48,097 nt of DNA from an uncultured Flavobacteriales bacterium (GTDB lineage: Bacteria; Bacteroidota; Bacteroidia; Flavobacteriales_D; Crocinitomicaceae). The translations under genes and the position numbers were made by a program. The notes under the pieces are model-generated. The model did not search any database. It saw only the letters and a list, made by a program, of their open reading frames with translations, and was not told the origin of the DNA. Below are positions 27,226 through 35,242 of this stretch, piece by piece; within the stretch, counting starts at the first letter, position 1, and every line of letters begins with the position of its first letter. The stretch lies in contig CAIJTF010000048.1 in the NCBI GenBank assembly GCA_903823565.1, positions 1 to 48,097 on the forward strand, written 5' to 3'.

Positions 27226-28365
27226 TTCTCGTTGCTCACATAGAAATTTAAGTATTTCAATTTCACTTTCCGACAGCTTTTTTCCCCTTCTTGCCATCAT
27301 GCTTTCGATACCCTCTATGGCTTTTTCTAATCGATATGGGAATAGACGGGAGGGTTCTCCAAAACTGAAGGAAGGTACATGCTTTTTAAAAAAACCTGGT
27401 CCAAACAAATTGCAAGCAACACCTATTGCTGTTCCAGTATTGAACATCGTATTAATACCACATTTAGAATGGTCCCCCATGTGTAATCCCACGAATTGCT
27501 CTCCTGAAAGCATAATTTTTTGTGAGGAATAGTCGTAAACATCAACGATGCCATAATTATTCATTAGGTTAGAAGCATTGGTATCAGCTCCAATATTGCA
27601 CCATGATCCAATGTAACCATTGCCAAGAAAGCCATCGTGTGATTTGTTAGAAAAACCCTCAAAAATTACATTATTTACCTCACCACCGATTTTACAATGA
27701 GGGCCAAGGGTTGTTGCGCCATAAATTTTAGAACCCATTTTAACCTGTGAAGATTCGCCCATGGAAAAAGGTCCTCTGACCATGGAACCTTCCATGATTT
27801 CTGCTTTTGAACCAATGTAGATAGGACCTTCCTTAACATTAAGGATGACAGCATTCAATGTGGCATCCTGCTCGATGAAAACCTGGGAAGGATCACCGAT
27901 AATGGTACACGATTCTGGGATTGGATTGGATACTTTATTTGTTGTAAGCAATTTGTAATCCTCTGAAAGAACTTGTCCATTCCATTTAAACAAATCCCAC
28001 CGGTTGTTAAGGAAAATCAAAGGGGAACCTGTATATTTTATTTCTTTAGTTGAACTTTTGTACTGCGCAATTATTTTACCATCCAACGTCAAATACTCAT
28101 CCTCTTTCAAGTGGGTAAGAGCGATAATAAAGGATGAATTTGGAATAATTCTTCCATCAACTTGAATGGCATCGTTTACGGGAAGATAATGTTTCTGTAG
28201 GTGCTCTGCTGTTACAAAACCAATGCTTATTCCAGGACTCAAATGCTCGTAACGTTCTAGGTTATTTAAAACGCCACAGCGCAAAAAAGCCGTTGGTTTC
28301 GTGAGGGTATGAGGCGCTAACGAAAGATAAGTTTGAGCATCATTGAGGTTCAGACGCAAGGACAT
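27217..28365 (-). CDS. GlmU-like sugar nucleotidyltransferase/acyltransferase (TIGR03991-type)
   Basis: A 382-aa protein with an N-terminal nucleotidyltransferase-like half and a left-handed beta-helix C-terminal half. The start RLNLNDAQTYLSLAPHTLTKPTAFLRCGV follows the plan of the Bacteroidota GlmU-like family, which normally begins with a NIVLFDD-type strand and a PLTYTRPVAD-type motif. Hexapeptide turns are visible (IYIGSKAEIMEGSMVRGPFS, CKIGGEVNNVIFEGFSNKSH, GSWCNIGADTNASNL). By family it may provide UDP-GlcNAc next to GlmM (44260), but the classical GxGTRM loop is not visible. It overlaps the symporter gene by 26 bp, so co-expression is likely. Confidence 0.8.
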   Translation of the reverse strand: MSLRLNLNDAQTYLSLAPHTLTKPTAFLRCGVLNNLERYEHLSPGISIGFVTAEHLQKHYLPVNDAIQVDGRIIPNSSFIIALTHLKEDEYLTLDGKIIAQYKSSTKEIKYTGSPLIFLNNRWDLFKWNGQVLSEDYKLLTTNKVSNPIPESCTIIGDPSQVFIEQDATLNAVILNVKEGPIYIGSKAEIMEGSMVRGPFSMGESSQVKMGSKIYGATTLGPHCKIGGEVNNVIFEGFSNKSHDGFLGNGYIGSWCNIGADTNASNLMNNYGIVDVYDYSSQKIMLSGEQFVGLHMGDHSKCGINTMFNTGTAIGVACNLFGPGFFKKHVPSFSFGEPSRLFPYRLEKAIEGIESMMARRGKKLSESEIEILKFLCEQRELF

Positions 28366-29806
28366 ACGTAGATTTTTTACTGAAAAATAAAAGCAAAAGG
28401 AAGGTGATCAAACCGTTAATTATTAAGAGCTCATTGCCGATTTGATACGATCCAAAAAGGGTAGCAGAATAGGTTTTTAAGAAATAACATACCAATGGGG
28501 ATACCAAGGTAATTGCAGCAGTTTTTGGATGTTTCAATTGACGCTTCGTTAAAATTCCAAAGGCGAATAAGCCTAAAAGCGGGCCGTAGGTATAACCTGC
28601 AATATCAAAAATCAAATCAACGATACTTTTGTTGTCCAACCATTTGAACCAAAATACGAGAACTGTAAATAAACAGGCAAAAGAAAGATGCGTCCAGCGT
28701 TTAATTTTCGTTTTGGTTTGTTCGTCGTGAAGCTTTCGGTTAACGCCCAAAATATCAATACAAAAAGAAGAGGTGAGGGCCGTTATGGCTCCGTCAACTG
28801 ACGGGAATAGGGCCGATATTAATCCAATAATAAATAGAATAAATACCCCAAAAGGTAAATACGATTGCACGAGACTAGGGAACAGATCATCGGGTTTCAA
28901 ATGCAAGCCCTTTTGCTGAGCGAAGAGCGTTAAAACGCCTCCGAGAAGCAAAAACAGAGCATTGACCAACAATAAGGTTATGCTAAAAACTACCATGTTT
29001 TTTTGTGCGTCTTTAAGGGATTTCACGCTTATGTTTTTTTGCATCATTTCTTGATCCAACCCCGTCATTGCAATGGTAATAAATGCACCACCAATCACGT
29101 GCTTAAGGAAATAGTCACCCTTTAGGTAGTTGGTTTCCCAGAGGCCGAAAAGTTTATTTTGATCGAGGCTACTTAGCATTTGACTCCAAGAAAGGTGGAG
29201 TTCCGATTGAAGGGAGAACAAACAAACCAACAAGGCAAGAAGCATGAAGGACGTTTGAAGCGTGTCCGTCCAAACAATGGTTTTTACTCCTCCTTTTAAT
29301 GTGTAGGCCACAATCATAGCAATGATAATGAGCGTGCTCAACCAAAATGGGATGCCTAAAGCATCAAAAATAAAGAGTTGTAATACATTGATGACCAAAT
29401 ACAAGCGTACGGTAGCGCCTAAGGTTCTCGACAAAATAAAATACCCCGCTCCCCATTGGTATGCATTAATTCCAAGACGTTGTTCCAAGTAGGAGTAAAT
29501 GGAAGTTAGTTTAAGTTTATAATAAATGGGTAAGAGTACATATGCCACAACGAAGTAACCAATGAAAAAACCAAGTACCAATTGGTAATAATGCCAACCA
29601 CTGTTCATGACTTTTCCGGGAACGGAAACAAACGTAACTCCTGAGAGGGAAGTGCCTATCATTCCAAATGCGACTAAAAACCAAGGACTTTTTTTGTCGC
29701 CGCTAAAGAAACTATCCGTCGTGGCATTTTTTGATGTAGCCCAAGAAATATAGAGCAGGACACCGAAATAGAGTATTAATAATAGCGCTAAAATCCATTG
29801 ATTCAT
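28340..29806 (-). CDS. sodium:solute symporter (SSS family)
   Basis: A 488-aa integral membrane transporter with about 13 hydrophobic segments. The N-terminal region FSGDKKSPWFLVAFGMIGTSLSGVTFVSVPG carries the SSS family Na+-site pattern, and AYTLKGGVKTIVWTDTLQ is a characteristic loop. The solute cannot be told from sequence; related Bacteroidota proteins are annotated broadly as sugar, amino acid or sialic-acid transporters. The palindromic box TAAATTTA (29818-29811) lies 4 nt before the ATG. The gene overlaps the downstream GlmU-like gene. Confidence 0.9.
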   Translation of the reverse strand: MNQWILALLLILYFGVLLYISWATSKNATTDSFFSGDKKSPWFLVAFGMIGTSLSGVTFVSVPGKVMNSGWHYYQLVLGFFIGYFVVAYVLLPIYYKLKLTSIYSYLEQRLGINAYQWGAGYFILSRTLGATVRLYLVINVLQLFIFDALGIPFWLSTLIIIAMIVAYTLKGGVKTIVWTDTLQTSFMLLALLVCLFSLQSELHLSWSQMLSSLDQNKLFGLWETNYLKGDYFLKHVIGGAFITIAMTGLDQEMMQKNISVKSLKDAQKNMVVFSITLLLVNALFLLLGGVLTLFAQQKGLHLKPDDLFPSLVQSYLPFGVFILFIIGLISALFPSVDGAITALTSSFCIDILGVNRKLHDEQTKTKIKRWTHLSFACLFTVLVFWFKWLDNKSIVDLIFDIAGYTYGPLLGLFAFGILTKRQLKHPKTAAITLVSPLVCYFLKTYSATLFGSYQIGNELLIINGLITFLLLLFFSKKSTYVLASEPQ

Positions 29807-29810
29807 GTTG

Positions 29811-29818
29811 TAAATTTA
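29811..29818 (-). promoter_or_regulatory. -7-like box of symporter gene, 4 nt from ATG
   Basis: TAAATTTA on the minus strand (one base from TAnnTTTG), followed by CAAC and then ATG. Confidence 0.35.
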
Positions 29819-29920
29819 ATCTTTTCAATCAAACATGCATCCTGAATCTTCTTCAGACCTTTAATCTATTGTCATCCATTCTGTAAAGAATTTTAACTTT
29901 ACATCCTTTAAAACAAGAAT

Positions 29921-30448
29921 ATGACAGATCAATGGGTATTGCTAATCGTTATAATAGCTTTCTTATTAGTTATTTTATTACTCGTGAAAAATTTATCTAA
30001 GAAGGCAGAGCCAAACCAATCGCTATTGATTCAAGGTGAGTTATTAAAGCAAAAACAGTCTATTTTTTTACCGTACAAAGCTGAGGCTTTTCAACGGGTA
30101 ATCCTGTATTTGGAGCGTATTCATCCGAGCACACTTTTCTTTCGTTTAATGCAACCCAACATGAATGCCATAGTTCTTCAGTCACTTATGTTGAAGGCTA
30201 TTCGTGAAGAATTCGATCATAATGCGGCTCAACAGCTTTACATTTCAACGGAATCTTGGTCCATGCTAAAAAATGCAAAGGAAGAAACCGTTAAAATAAT
30301 CAATATTGCTGCTTCCCAGATGAAGGCGGATTCTACAGCGAATGACTTAGCGACTGCTGTAATAAGCGTAACGGCAGAGGTTAATCCACTGCCGTCCGAA
30401 ATTGCCCTAGAAGTATTGAAAAAAGAATGGAGAGGCGTTATTCATTAA
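29921..30448 (+). CDS. membrane-anchored protein of unknown function
   Basis: A 175-aa protein with one N-terminal transmembrane helix (WVLLIVIIAFLLVILLLVKN) and a cytoplasmic or periplasmic helical body. Recognisable stretches are FLPYKAEAFQRVILYLERI, RLMQPNMNAIVLQSLMLKAIREEFDHN and QQLYISTESWSMLKNAKEE. Similar proteins occur across Bacteroidota but I know no function. The 114-bp gap to the divergent symporter contains TTG (29869-29871) and TAACTTTA (29894-29901) spaced by 22 nt, a possible promoter. It ends in a TTAA double stop with the convergent T9SS protein gene. Confidence 0.7.
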   Translation: MTDQWVLLIVIIAFLLVILLLVKNLSKKAEPNQSLLIQGELLKQKQSIFLPYKAEAFQRVILYLERIHPSTLFFRLMQPNMNAIVLQSLMLKAIREEFDHNAAQQLYISTESWSMLKNAKEETVKIINIAASQMKADSTANDLATAVISVTAEVNPLPSEIALEVLKKEWRGVIH

Positions 30449-32841
30449 CGCACCACATGGATGAATCCGTGCTTCTCATAATTTTCGAAAATCAATTTAT
30501 AGGTGTAAACACCATCCTCTAAATCATTACCATTTAAATCTTGACCGCGGAAGAAAGGCGTATCTTGTCCTTGTTCCCATACCAAATTACCCCATCGATT
30601 AAAGATGTAAAGGGTGAATTCGTCACAGGTATTGAAGTACGTTTTCAAATCTAGAAAATCGTTCAGGTTGTCATCGTTGGCTGATATAACATTGGGAAAA
30701 TCAAAGTCATTGAAGCTCATGGTATACGTAATAGTGGCATCGATTTGGGTCGTGTCAGAAATACAACCATATTCCGAGGTTAAGAATGCGGTATATATTC
30801 CCATACCACTTTCATCAAGTGGGAAAGTAACATCAAACATGTTTGATTGAAAGTTATTAGGTCCCGTCCATGCGATGGTAGAATTAGGTTCACCTGTAGC
30901 CGATAAGAAGAAAGGATCGCCAGGGCATTCAGGCACATTGAAGCTCAACACAGGGGGGACTGGAGTGGTCATGATGTACATATCAAAAGTCGTATCTACT
31001 TCGCACCCGAAATCAGAGGTTACCGTATAGGTGAATTGATAAACCCCTGGCGTTGGTATCATGGTACTCAAATTAACAGAAGTATCCACTTGATTTCCAT
31101 TGATTTCCCATGTGTAAGAAATGGGTTCATTGGTAGATATTGCGGGAAATCCATTCACCGTAAAGCCCACATCTTCGCACTGGATAGTGTCAGCTGTATA
31201 AGTAAAGGTTGGATAATCGTGAACAAAAAAGGAATAACTAACTGTGTCGTCGCACTGAACCGCTACAGAGAAAGAGTCGGTCGTGATTAACGAAATATTA
31301 TGAATTCCTGGAGTATTAAAAATAAAGGACAAGTTTATGGATGTATCTATGATTTGGTTGTTGTACATCCATTCAAAGGTAGTGGCGTTGGATAAACCCG
31401 TTGATGTGTTGGTGAATTGAACGGACTGATCAATACACGATTCGGTTACCGTAAAATTAGCCGTAGGATTGTTAAAGACCGTAAAACTCTGAGAAACAGT
31501 ATCGGAACAACCGTTTTGTGTTATGGCCACTAAATCCACTTGATAATTTCCTGGACCATTGAAGTAAACGGTAACGGTGTCCCCGACCAAGGTGTCATTG
31601 TTGGCATACCAAATGTTTGTAATGGTATCTCCGCCAAGGAGCGAACTAGTCGCTTGAAATTGAGCTACTTGACCTAAACAGACGTCGTTGAATCCATAGC
31701 TTGCGGTTGGGTTTTCATAAACATCAATTACGGTTGTAACCGTATCAATACAATTCGCCGTATTGGTGACGATCATATCAACAGTGTATTGTCCTGGACC
31801 AGGAAATACGTGGTTGAAATCGAAATCGTTCGTCGTATAACCATCAGAAGCACTCCAATAGGTTGTATCAGGGGCCGAGTTGGTGTAAGAGGTATTATTA
31901 AGTAAAACCGTAGCATTACCTGAACAAACATTTGAGTCCACAATGGAACCGATAACCTCGGCAGGTAAAACCGCTGTCGTCAATGTAGCGACACAGCCGT
32001 TAACAGAGGTAATGGTACAATTAACGGTGTCGACCCCCTGTATGTTAACGCTGGCAATTTGACCCGTTGCTAATTGTTGGTTGTTGGCGGCATTAGACCA
32101 AACGTAATTGGCAAAACCGTTGGGAGCCGTTAGAGTAGCAGTATTGTTTGCTCCATTTTGGCAATAAAAAGCCGATAAATTTAATGAAGTACATGCCGCA
32201 CTAACGTAAGCATAACCCCAATGTCCTCCGAGTGAACAGTCACCTGTTGCGACATCCAACGTTATGGTTTGCCCCATGTACTGGGTGACATCAACACCAA
32301 AGGTAGTCCAGTCTTTGTAGCGAATATAAGCTCCACAATTTACGAATCCTGGAACTCCATTTGCTGCCGCAACCTGATAGAACGTACATGGAAGTGGGTT
32401 TCCTGCTTGGTCATAAAGCTGAGCCTCGAAGCGTGGTTGTTGCATCACCGAATGGCCCGGATCTTCCAATACCACCGCATAACTAACAACAATCATGTTA
32501 GATTGAGGGGTAATCGTAAAGTTGTACTGTAAACGTGATGCTTGGGCTCCTGTACCTTGACCATCTCCTACCATAGCTGAATAATTAGCGCCTGGAGGAA
32601 CTATAGAGAGGTTAGTGCATCCAGCAACAACTGGATCAATCCCAGGTCCTACCATGATCTGATGTTGATTGGTAAATCCTTGATTCGGTGTATTGATAGC
32701 ACAGCAGCTTCCATAGTATCCCGTCCAATTGGTAAAAGAATTATCCTCAAAATCCGCATTAAAACAAGGGGAACTTTGGGCATTAGTTAAATGAATTTGA
32801 CCAAATAAAACTAGGACAGATAGTAGGTGAGTAAACTTCAT
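30445..32841 (-). CDS. PKD-repeat surface protein with T9SS type B sorting domain
   Basis: A 798-aa secreted protein. The signal peptide KFTHLLSVLVLFGQIHLTNAQ starts at the ATG at 32841; an in-frame ATG at 32865 would add an unneeded extension. After a ~220-residue N-terminal beta domain with several Cys, about five Ig/PKD-like repeats follow (recurring FNGPGNYQVDLVA, FNTPGIHNISLIT, IPTPGVYQFTYTV). The C-terminal ~85 residues are a CHU_C/type B T9SS domain: FPNVISANDDNLNDFLDLK, FTLYIFNRWGNLVWE and LEDGVYTYKLIFE. Type B cargo often stays on the surface and includes SprB-like adhesins; adhesion or gliding is inference. Confidence 0.9.
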   Translation of the reverse strand: MKFTHLLSVLVLFGQIHLTNAQSSPCFNADFEDNSFTNWTGYYGSCCAINTPNQGFTNQHQIMVGPGIDPVVAGCTNLSIVPPGANYSAMVGDGQGTGAQASRLQYNFTITPQSNMIVVSYAVVLEDPGHSVMQQPRFEAQLYDQAGNPLPCTFYQVAAANGVPGFVNCGAYIRYKDWTTFGVDVTQYMGQTITLDVATGDCSLGGHWGYAYVSAACTSLNLSAFYCQNGANNTATLTAPNGFANYVWSNAANNQQLATGQIASVNIQGVDTVNCTITSVNGCVATLTTAVLPAEVIGSIVDSNVCSGNATVLLNNTSYTNSAPDTTYWSASDGYTTNDFDFNHVFPGPGQYTVDMIVTNTANCIDTVTTVIDVYENPTASYGFNDVCLGQVAQFQATSSLLGGDTITNIWYANNDTLVGDTVTVYFNGPGNYQVDLVAITQNGCSDTVSQSFTVFNNPTANFTVTESCIDQSVQFTNTSTGLSNATTFEWMYNNQIIDTSINLSFIFNTPGIHNISLITTDSFSVAVQCDDTVSYSFFVHDYPTFTYTADTIQCEDVGFTVNGFPAISTNEPISYTWEINGNQVDTSVNLSTMIPTPGVYQFTYTVTSDFGCEVDTTFDMYIMTTPVPPVLSFNVPECPGDPFFLSATGEPNSTIAWTGPNNFQSNMFDVTFPLDESGMGIYTAFLTSEYGCISDTTQIDATITYTMSFNDFDFPNVISANDDNLNDFLDLKTYFNTCDEFTLYIFNRWGNLVWEQGQDTPFFRGQDLNGNDLEDGVYTYKLIFENYEKHGFIHVVR

Positions 32842-32918
32842 AAAGCAGTAGTTTTTAATTTTCAACGTGCTATGGACGCACGAATTTACGGCAAAATTGC
32901 ATGGACTGAAAAAAAATA

Positions 32919-33566
32919 TTAAGATTTTTTGTGATTGATCCGTGCTATCAAAATAGACCAGAGAACTGGACTTACGGAAAGCAAAACAATTCCGACAGCG
33001 ATAAGGTCAACATGTTTTCGAATCCAAGGTATTTCTCCGAGTAAGTATCCCGCCATGGTCATGGAGCCAATCCACAAGGCAGCCCCTAGTAAATCAAAAA
33101 GTACATACGTACGGTATTTCATTTTTGAAACCCCCGCTGCAAAGGGTGCAAACGTCCTTACAAATGGAACAAAACGGGCCAAAATAATAGCTTTTGTACC
33201 ATGTTTTTGAAAAAAATCACTCGTTTTTTCTAAGTATGCTTTTTTAACGATGGGTTTGCCTCTCCACTGCAGATTGAATACTCGTAGTCCAATATTTCTT
33301 CCGACCCAATAATTTGTTTGGTCACCAAAAAAAGCCGCTAAGAATAAAAGGGGGAGCAAAAAAAAGAGGTTTAATTCTCCACTTTTGCAAAACAATCCTG
33401 CGGTAAACAATAAGGAATCGCCAGGTAAGAAAGGCATGGCCACTAGTCCGGTTTCAATGAAAATGATGAGAAACAACACCACATAAATCGTCGTTCCGAA
33501 GGTGGAAACAAACCACGTGAGATCCAAGGCAAACAAATGTTCAAAAAAGTTACGCATGCTATTCAA
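32919..33566 (-). CDS. DedA family membrane protein
   Basis: A 215-aa polytopic inner-membrane protein of the DedA/SNARE-associated (VTT) family. Family motifs are ETGLVAMPFLPGDSLLFTAG, FFGDQTNYWVGRNIG and the C-terminal ILARFVPFVRTFAPFAAGVSKM (the R...FxPxxRxxxPxxAG motif). DedA proteins are linked to undecaprenyl-phosphate or phospholipid flipping and membrane homeostasis. Its start overlaps the rhodanese gene by 8 bp, so it is probably read through from that promoter. Confidence 0.9.
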   Translation of the reverse strand: MNSMRNFFEHLFALDLTWFVSTFGTTIYVVLFLIIFIETGLVAMPFLPGDSLLFTAGLFCKSGELNLFFLLPLLFLAAFFGDQTNYWVGRNIGLRVFNLQWRGKPIVKKAYLEKTSDFFQKHGTKAIILARFVPFVRTFAPFAAGVSKMKYRTYVLFDLLGAALWIGSMTMAGYLLGEIPWIRKHVDLIAVGIVLLSVSPVLWSILIARINHKKS

Positions 33567-33873
33567 TAGTTAGGGTGGGATCAATAAGCTCTTTCCAGCC
33601 AAGAATCCCATTTTCCAACACGATGATATGGCTAAAACCCATTTCCGTTTCCAAAAGATTGCCTGCCGCTTCGGCTCTTTTACCCGATTTACACATTAAA
33701 ATAACTTTTTTGTGTCGATCGAATTCCTTTAGCCTCATGGGAAGATCCGCCATCGGAATATGTTGAAATCCGCAATTGCAATATTGGTATTCATACGCCT
33801 CACGAATATCAAGGGCTAATGCCCCTTCTTCGATTAAAAGCGTTTGACATTCTATTGCGTTTCGAACCTCCAT
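33559..33873 (-). CDS. single-domain rhodanese-like protein
   Basis: A 104-aa sulfurtransferase-like domain with ALDIREAYEYQYCNCG (CH2A-like region) and active-site Cys61 in LMCKSGKRAEAA (C-x-S-G-x-R loop). Such small cytoplasmic rhodaneses carry persulfide sulfur; the acceptor is unknown. It follows cysC by 20 nt but has its own exact box TATATTTG (33885-33878) 4 nt before the ATG. It overlaps dedA by 8 bp. Confidence 0.88.
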   Translation of the reverse strand: MEVRNAIECQTLLIEEGALALDIREAYEYQYCNCGFQHIPMADLPMRLKEFDRHKKVILMCKSGKRAEAAGNLLETEMGFSHIIVLENGILGWKELIDPTLTIE

Positions 33874-33877
33874 TGCG

Positions 33878-33885
33878 CAAATATA
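33878..33885 (-). promoter_or_regulatory. -7 box of rhodanese gene, 4 nt from ATG
   Basis: Minus-strand TATATTTG (exact TAnnTTTG), then CGCA, then ATG. It lies in the 20-nt gap after the cysC stop and predicts an internal leaderless start. Confidence 0.5.
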
Positions 33886-33893
33886 AGGAGTAA

Positions 33894-34421
33894 TTAATGG
33901 ACTAAAGCGTCAATGGCTTCAATTAACTGATTAATACAAATTTCCTTGTTGTAATTTTCTGTATCAACAGTGAGCCAGGGATTAACCGGTGCTTCATAGG
34001 TTTGATGAATCCCTGTAAACGTTCCGCTCGTGGTCTTCAACGCCTTTTCATAGTGCTTTTTGACATCTCTGCGTATGCACTCATCGAGGGAACAAGCTAC
34101 GTGAATTAAGAAAAACTGATTTTTACCAATTTGATCTTCAATTTCTTTTCTAATTTTCTCGGATGGAGATATTAGCGCGGCAAAAACGGTAATTCCCTGA
34201 CGATTAAGCAATTTTGCGAGAGCAGCCGCCCTTCGGTTTTGTTCCATCCGGTCCTCCTCGGAATACCCAAGGTCTTTCGATATGGTGCTTCTTAGAACAT
34301 CGCCATCCAATAATACTGTAGGGAATCCTTTTTTTCGATAATGTAGCGCAATAGCTTCTCCTAAGCTCGTTTTTCCAGCGCCCGAAAGGCCTGAAAGCCA
34401 AAAGGTGAATGAAGGCTCCAT
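33894..34421 (-). CDS. cysC: adenylyl-sulfate (APS) kinase
   Basis: CysC phosphorylates APS to PAPS. The 175-aa kinase has the P-loop GLSGAGKT (11-18), LDGDVLRSTISKDLGYSEEDR, NRRAAALAKLLNRQG and ISPSEKIRKEIE, with the family FxGI-type end motif (FTGIHQTYEAP). Length is slightly short of the usual ~200 but complete. No cysD/cysN/cysH genes are in the window. A near-consensus box TACTTTTA (34433-34426) lies 4 nt before the ATG. Divergent from fabG. Confidence 0.93.
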   Translation of the reverse strand: MEPSFTFWLSGLSGAGKTSLGEAIALHYRKKGFPTVLLDGDVLRSTISKDLGYSEEDRMEQNRRAAALAKLLNRQGITVFAALISPSEKIRKEIEDQIGKNQFFLIHVACSLDECIRRDVKKHYEKALKTTSGTFTGIHQTYEAPVNPWLTVDTENYNKEICINQLIEAIDALVH

Positions 34422-34442
34422 GCCCTAAAAGTAAGAAGTTTT

Positions 34443-34457
34443 ATGCATCGAATGCAT
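34443..34457. promoter_or_regulatory. paired ATGCAT palindromes between cysC and fabG
   Basis: Two copies of the self-complementary ATGCAT (34443-34448 and 34452-34457) are separated by CGA in the 67-bp divergent region, upstream of both predicted -7 boxes. Shape and place would suit an operator, but no regulator is known. Confidence 0.25.
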
Positions 34458-34472
34458 TTCAATCCCTTTCAT

Positions 34473-34480
34473 TATCTTTG
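34473..34480 (+). promoter_or_regulatory. -7 box of fabG operon
   Basis: TATCTTTG is an exact TAnnTTTG match, followed by an A-run. It ends 8 nt before ATG 34489 and 14 nt before ATG 34495. Confidence 0.5.
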
Positions 34481-34488
34481 AAAAAAAA

Positions 34489-35238
34489 ATGTATATGTTG
34501 CTTAAAGATAAAGTAGTTATCATTACCGGCGCTTCAAGAGGTATTGGTAAATCTATTGCGCAAATTTTCGTAAACCATGGTGCTAAAGTGGCTTTCACCT
34601 ATTTATCCTCCGATGAAAAGGCTAGGGCATTGGAATTAGAACTAACGGCTCAAGGTGGCATCGCTGTGGGATTTAAATCGGATGCTTCTGATTTTAATCA
34701 AGCACATGAGTTGGTAGATAGCGTTCTTGAACGGTTTGGAACGGTTGATGTTCTTGTGAATAACGCCGGAATTACGAGAGATACATTGATGATGCGAATG
34801 ACAGAAGAACAATGGGACGAAGTCATTAATACCAACTTAAAATCTGCATTTAATTTGACCAAAGCGGTTATCAAACCGATGCTAAAAGCACGATCTGGAT
34901 CTATAATAAATATGAGTTCTGTGGTTGGAGTAAAAGGAAATGCGGGACAAGCAAATTATGCTGCCTCTAAAGCAGGATTAATTGGTTTTACCAAATCCAT
35001 AGCGGCTGAGCTCGGTTCTCGAAACATACGTTGCAATGCGATTGCTCCAGGGTTTATTGAAACAGAAATGACAGAAGTACTTGACCAAACGGTGGTTGAA
35101 CAATGGAGAAATGCCATTCCTCTGAAACGAGGAGGTCAACCAGAAGACGTCGCCAATGCAACGGTTTTTCTGGCCTCTGATTTGTCCGCTTATATAACTG
35201 GACAAACGCTTCATGTGTGCGGTGGAATGTTAATGTAA
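34489..35238 (+). CDS. fabG: 3-oxoacyl-ACP reductase (SDR family)
   Basis: FabG reduces 3-ketoacyl-ACP with NADPH in fatty-acid elongation. The 249-aa short-chain dehydrogenase has the cofactor loop ITGASRGIGKSIAQIF, NNAG (VLVNNAGITRDTLMMRM), the catalytic Ser in INMSSVVG, Tyr/Lys in NYAASKAG, and IAPGFIETEM. NITRDNLM-like ITRDTLMMRM and length favour true FabG over other SDRs. Start is ATG 34489 or 34495. It heads an operon with hemB (4-nt gap) and hutH (2-nt gap). Confidence 0.9.
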   Translation: MYMLLKDKVVIITGASRGIGKSIAQIFVNHGAKVAFTYLSSDEKARALELELTAQGGIAVGFKSDASDFNQAHELVDSVLERFGTVDVLVNNAGITRDTLMMRMTEEQWDEVINTNLKSAFNLTKAVIKPMLKARSGSIINMSSVVGVKGNAGQANYAASKAGLIGFTKSIAAELGSRNIRCNAIAPGFIETEMTEVLDQTVVEQWRNAIPLKRGGQPEDVANATVFLASDLSAYITGQTLHVCGGMLM

Positions 35239-35242
35239 TCCT

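Noticed and set aside
30445..32841. Repeats in the PKD protein considered as DNA-level tandem repeats.
   Set aside because: Similarity is at the protein level only (GPGxYxVxL-type motifs); the nucleotide sequences differ.
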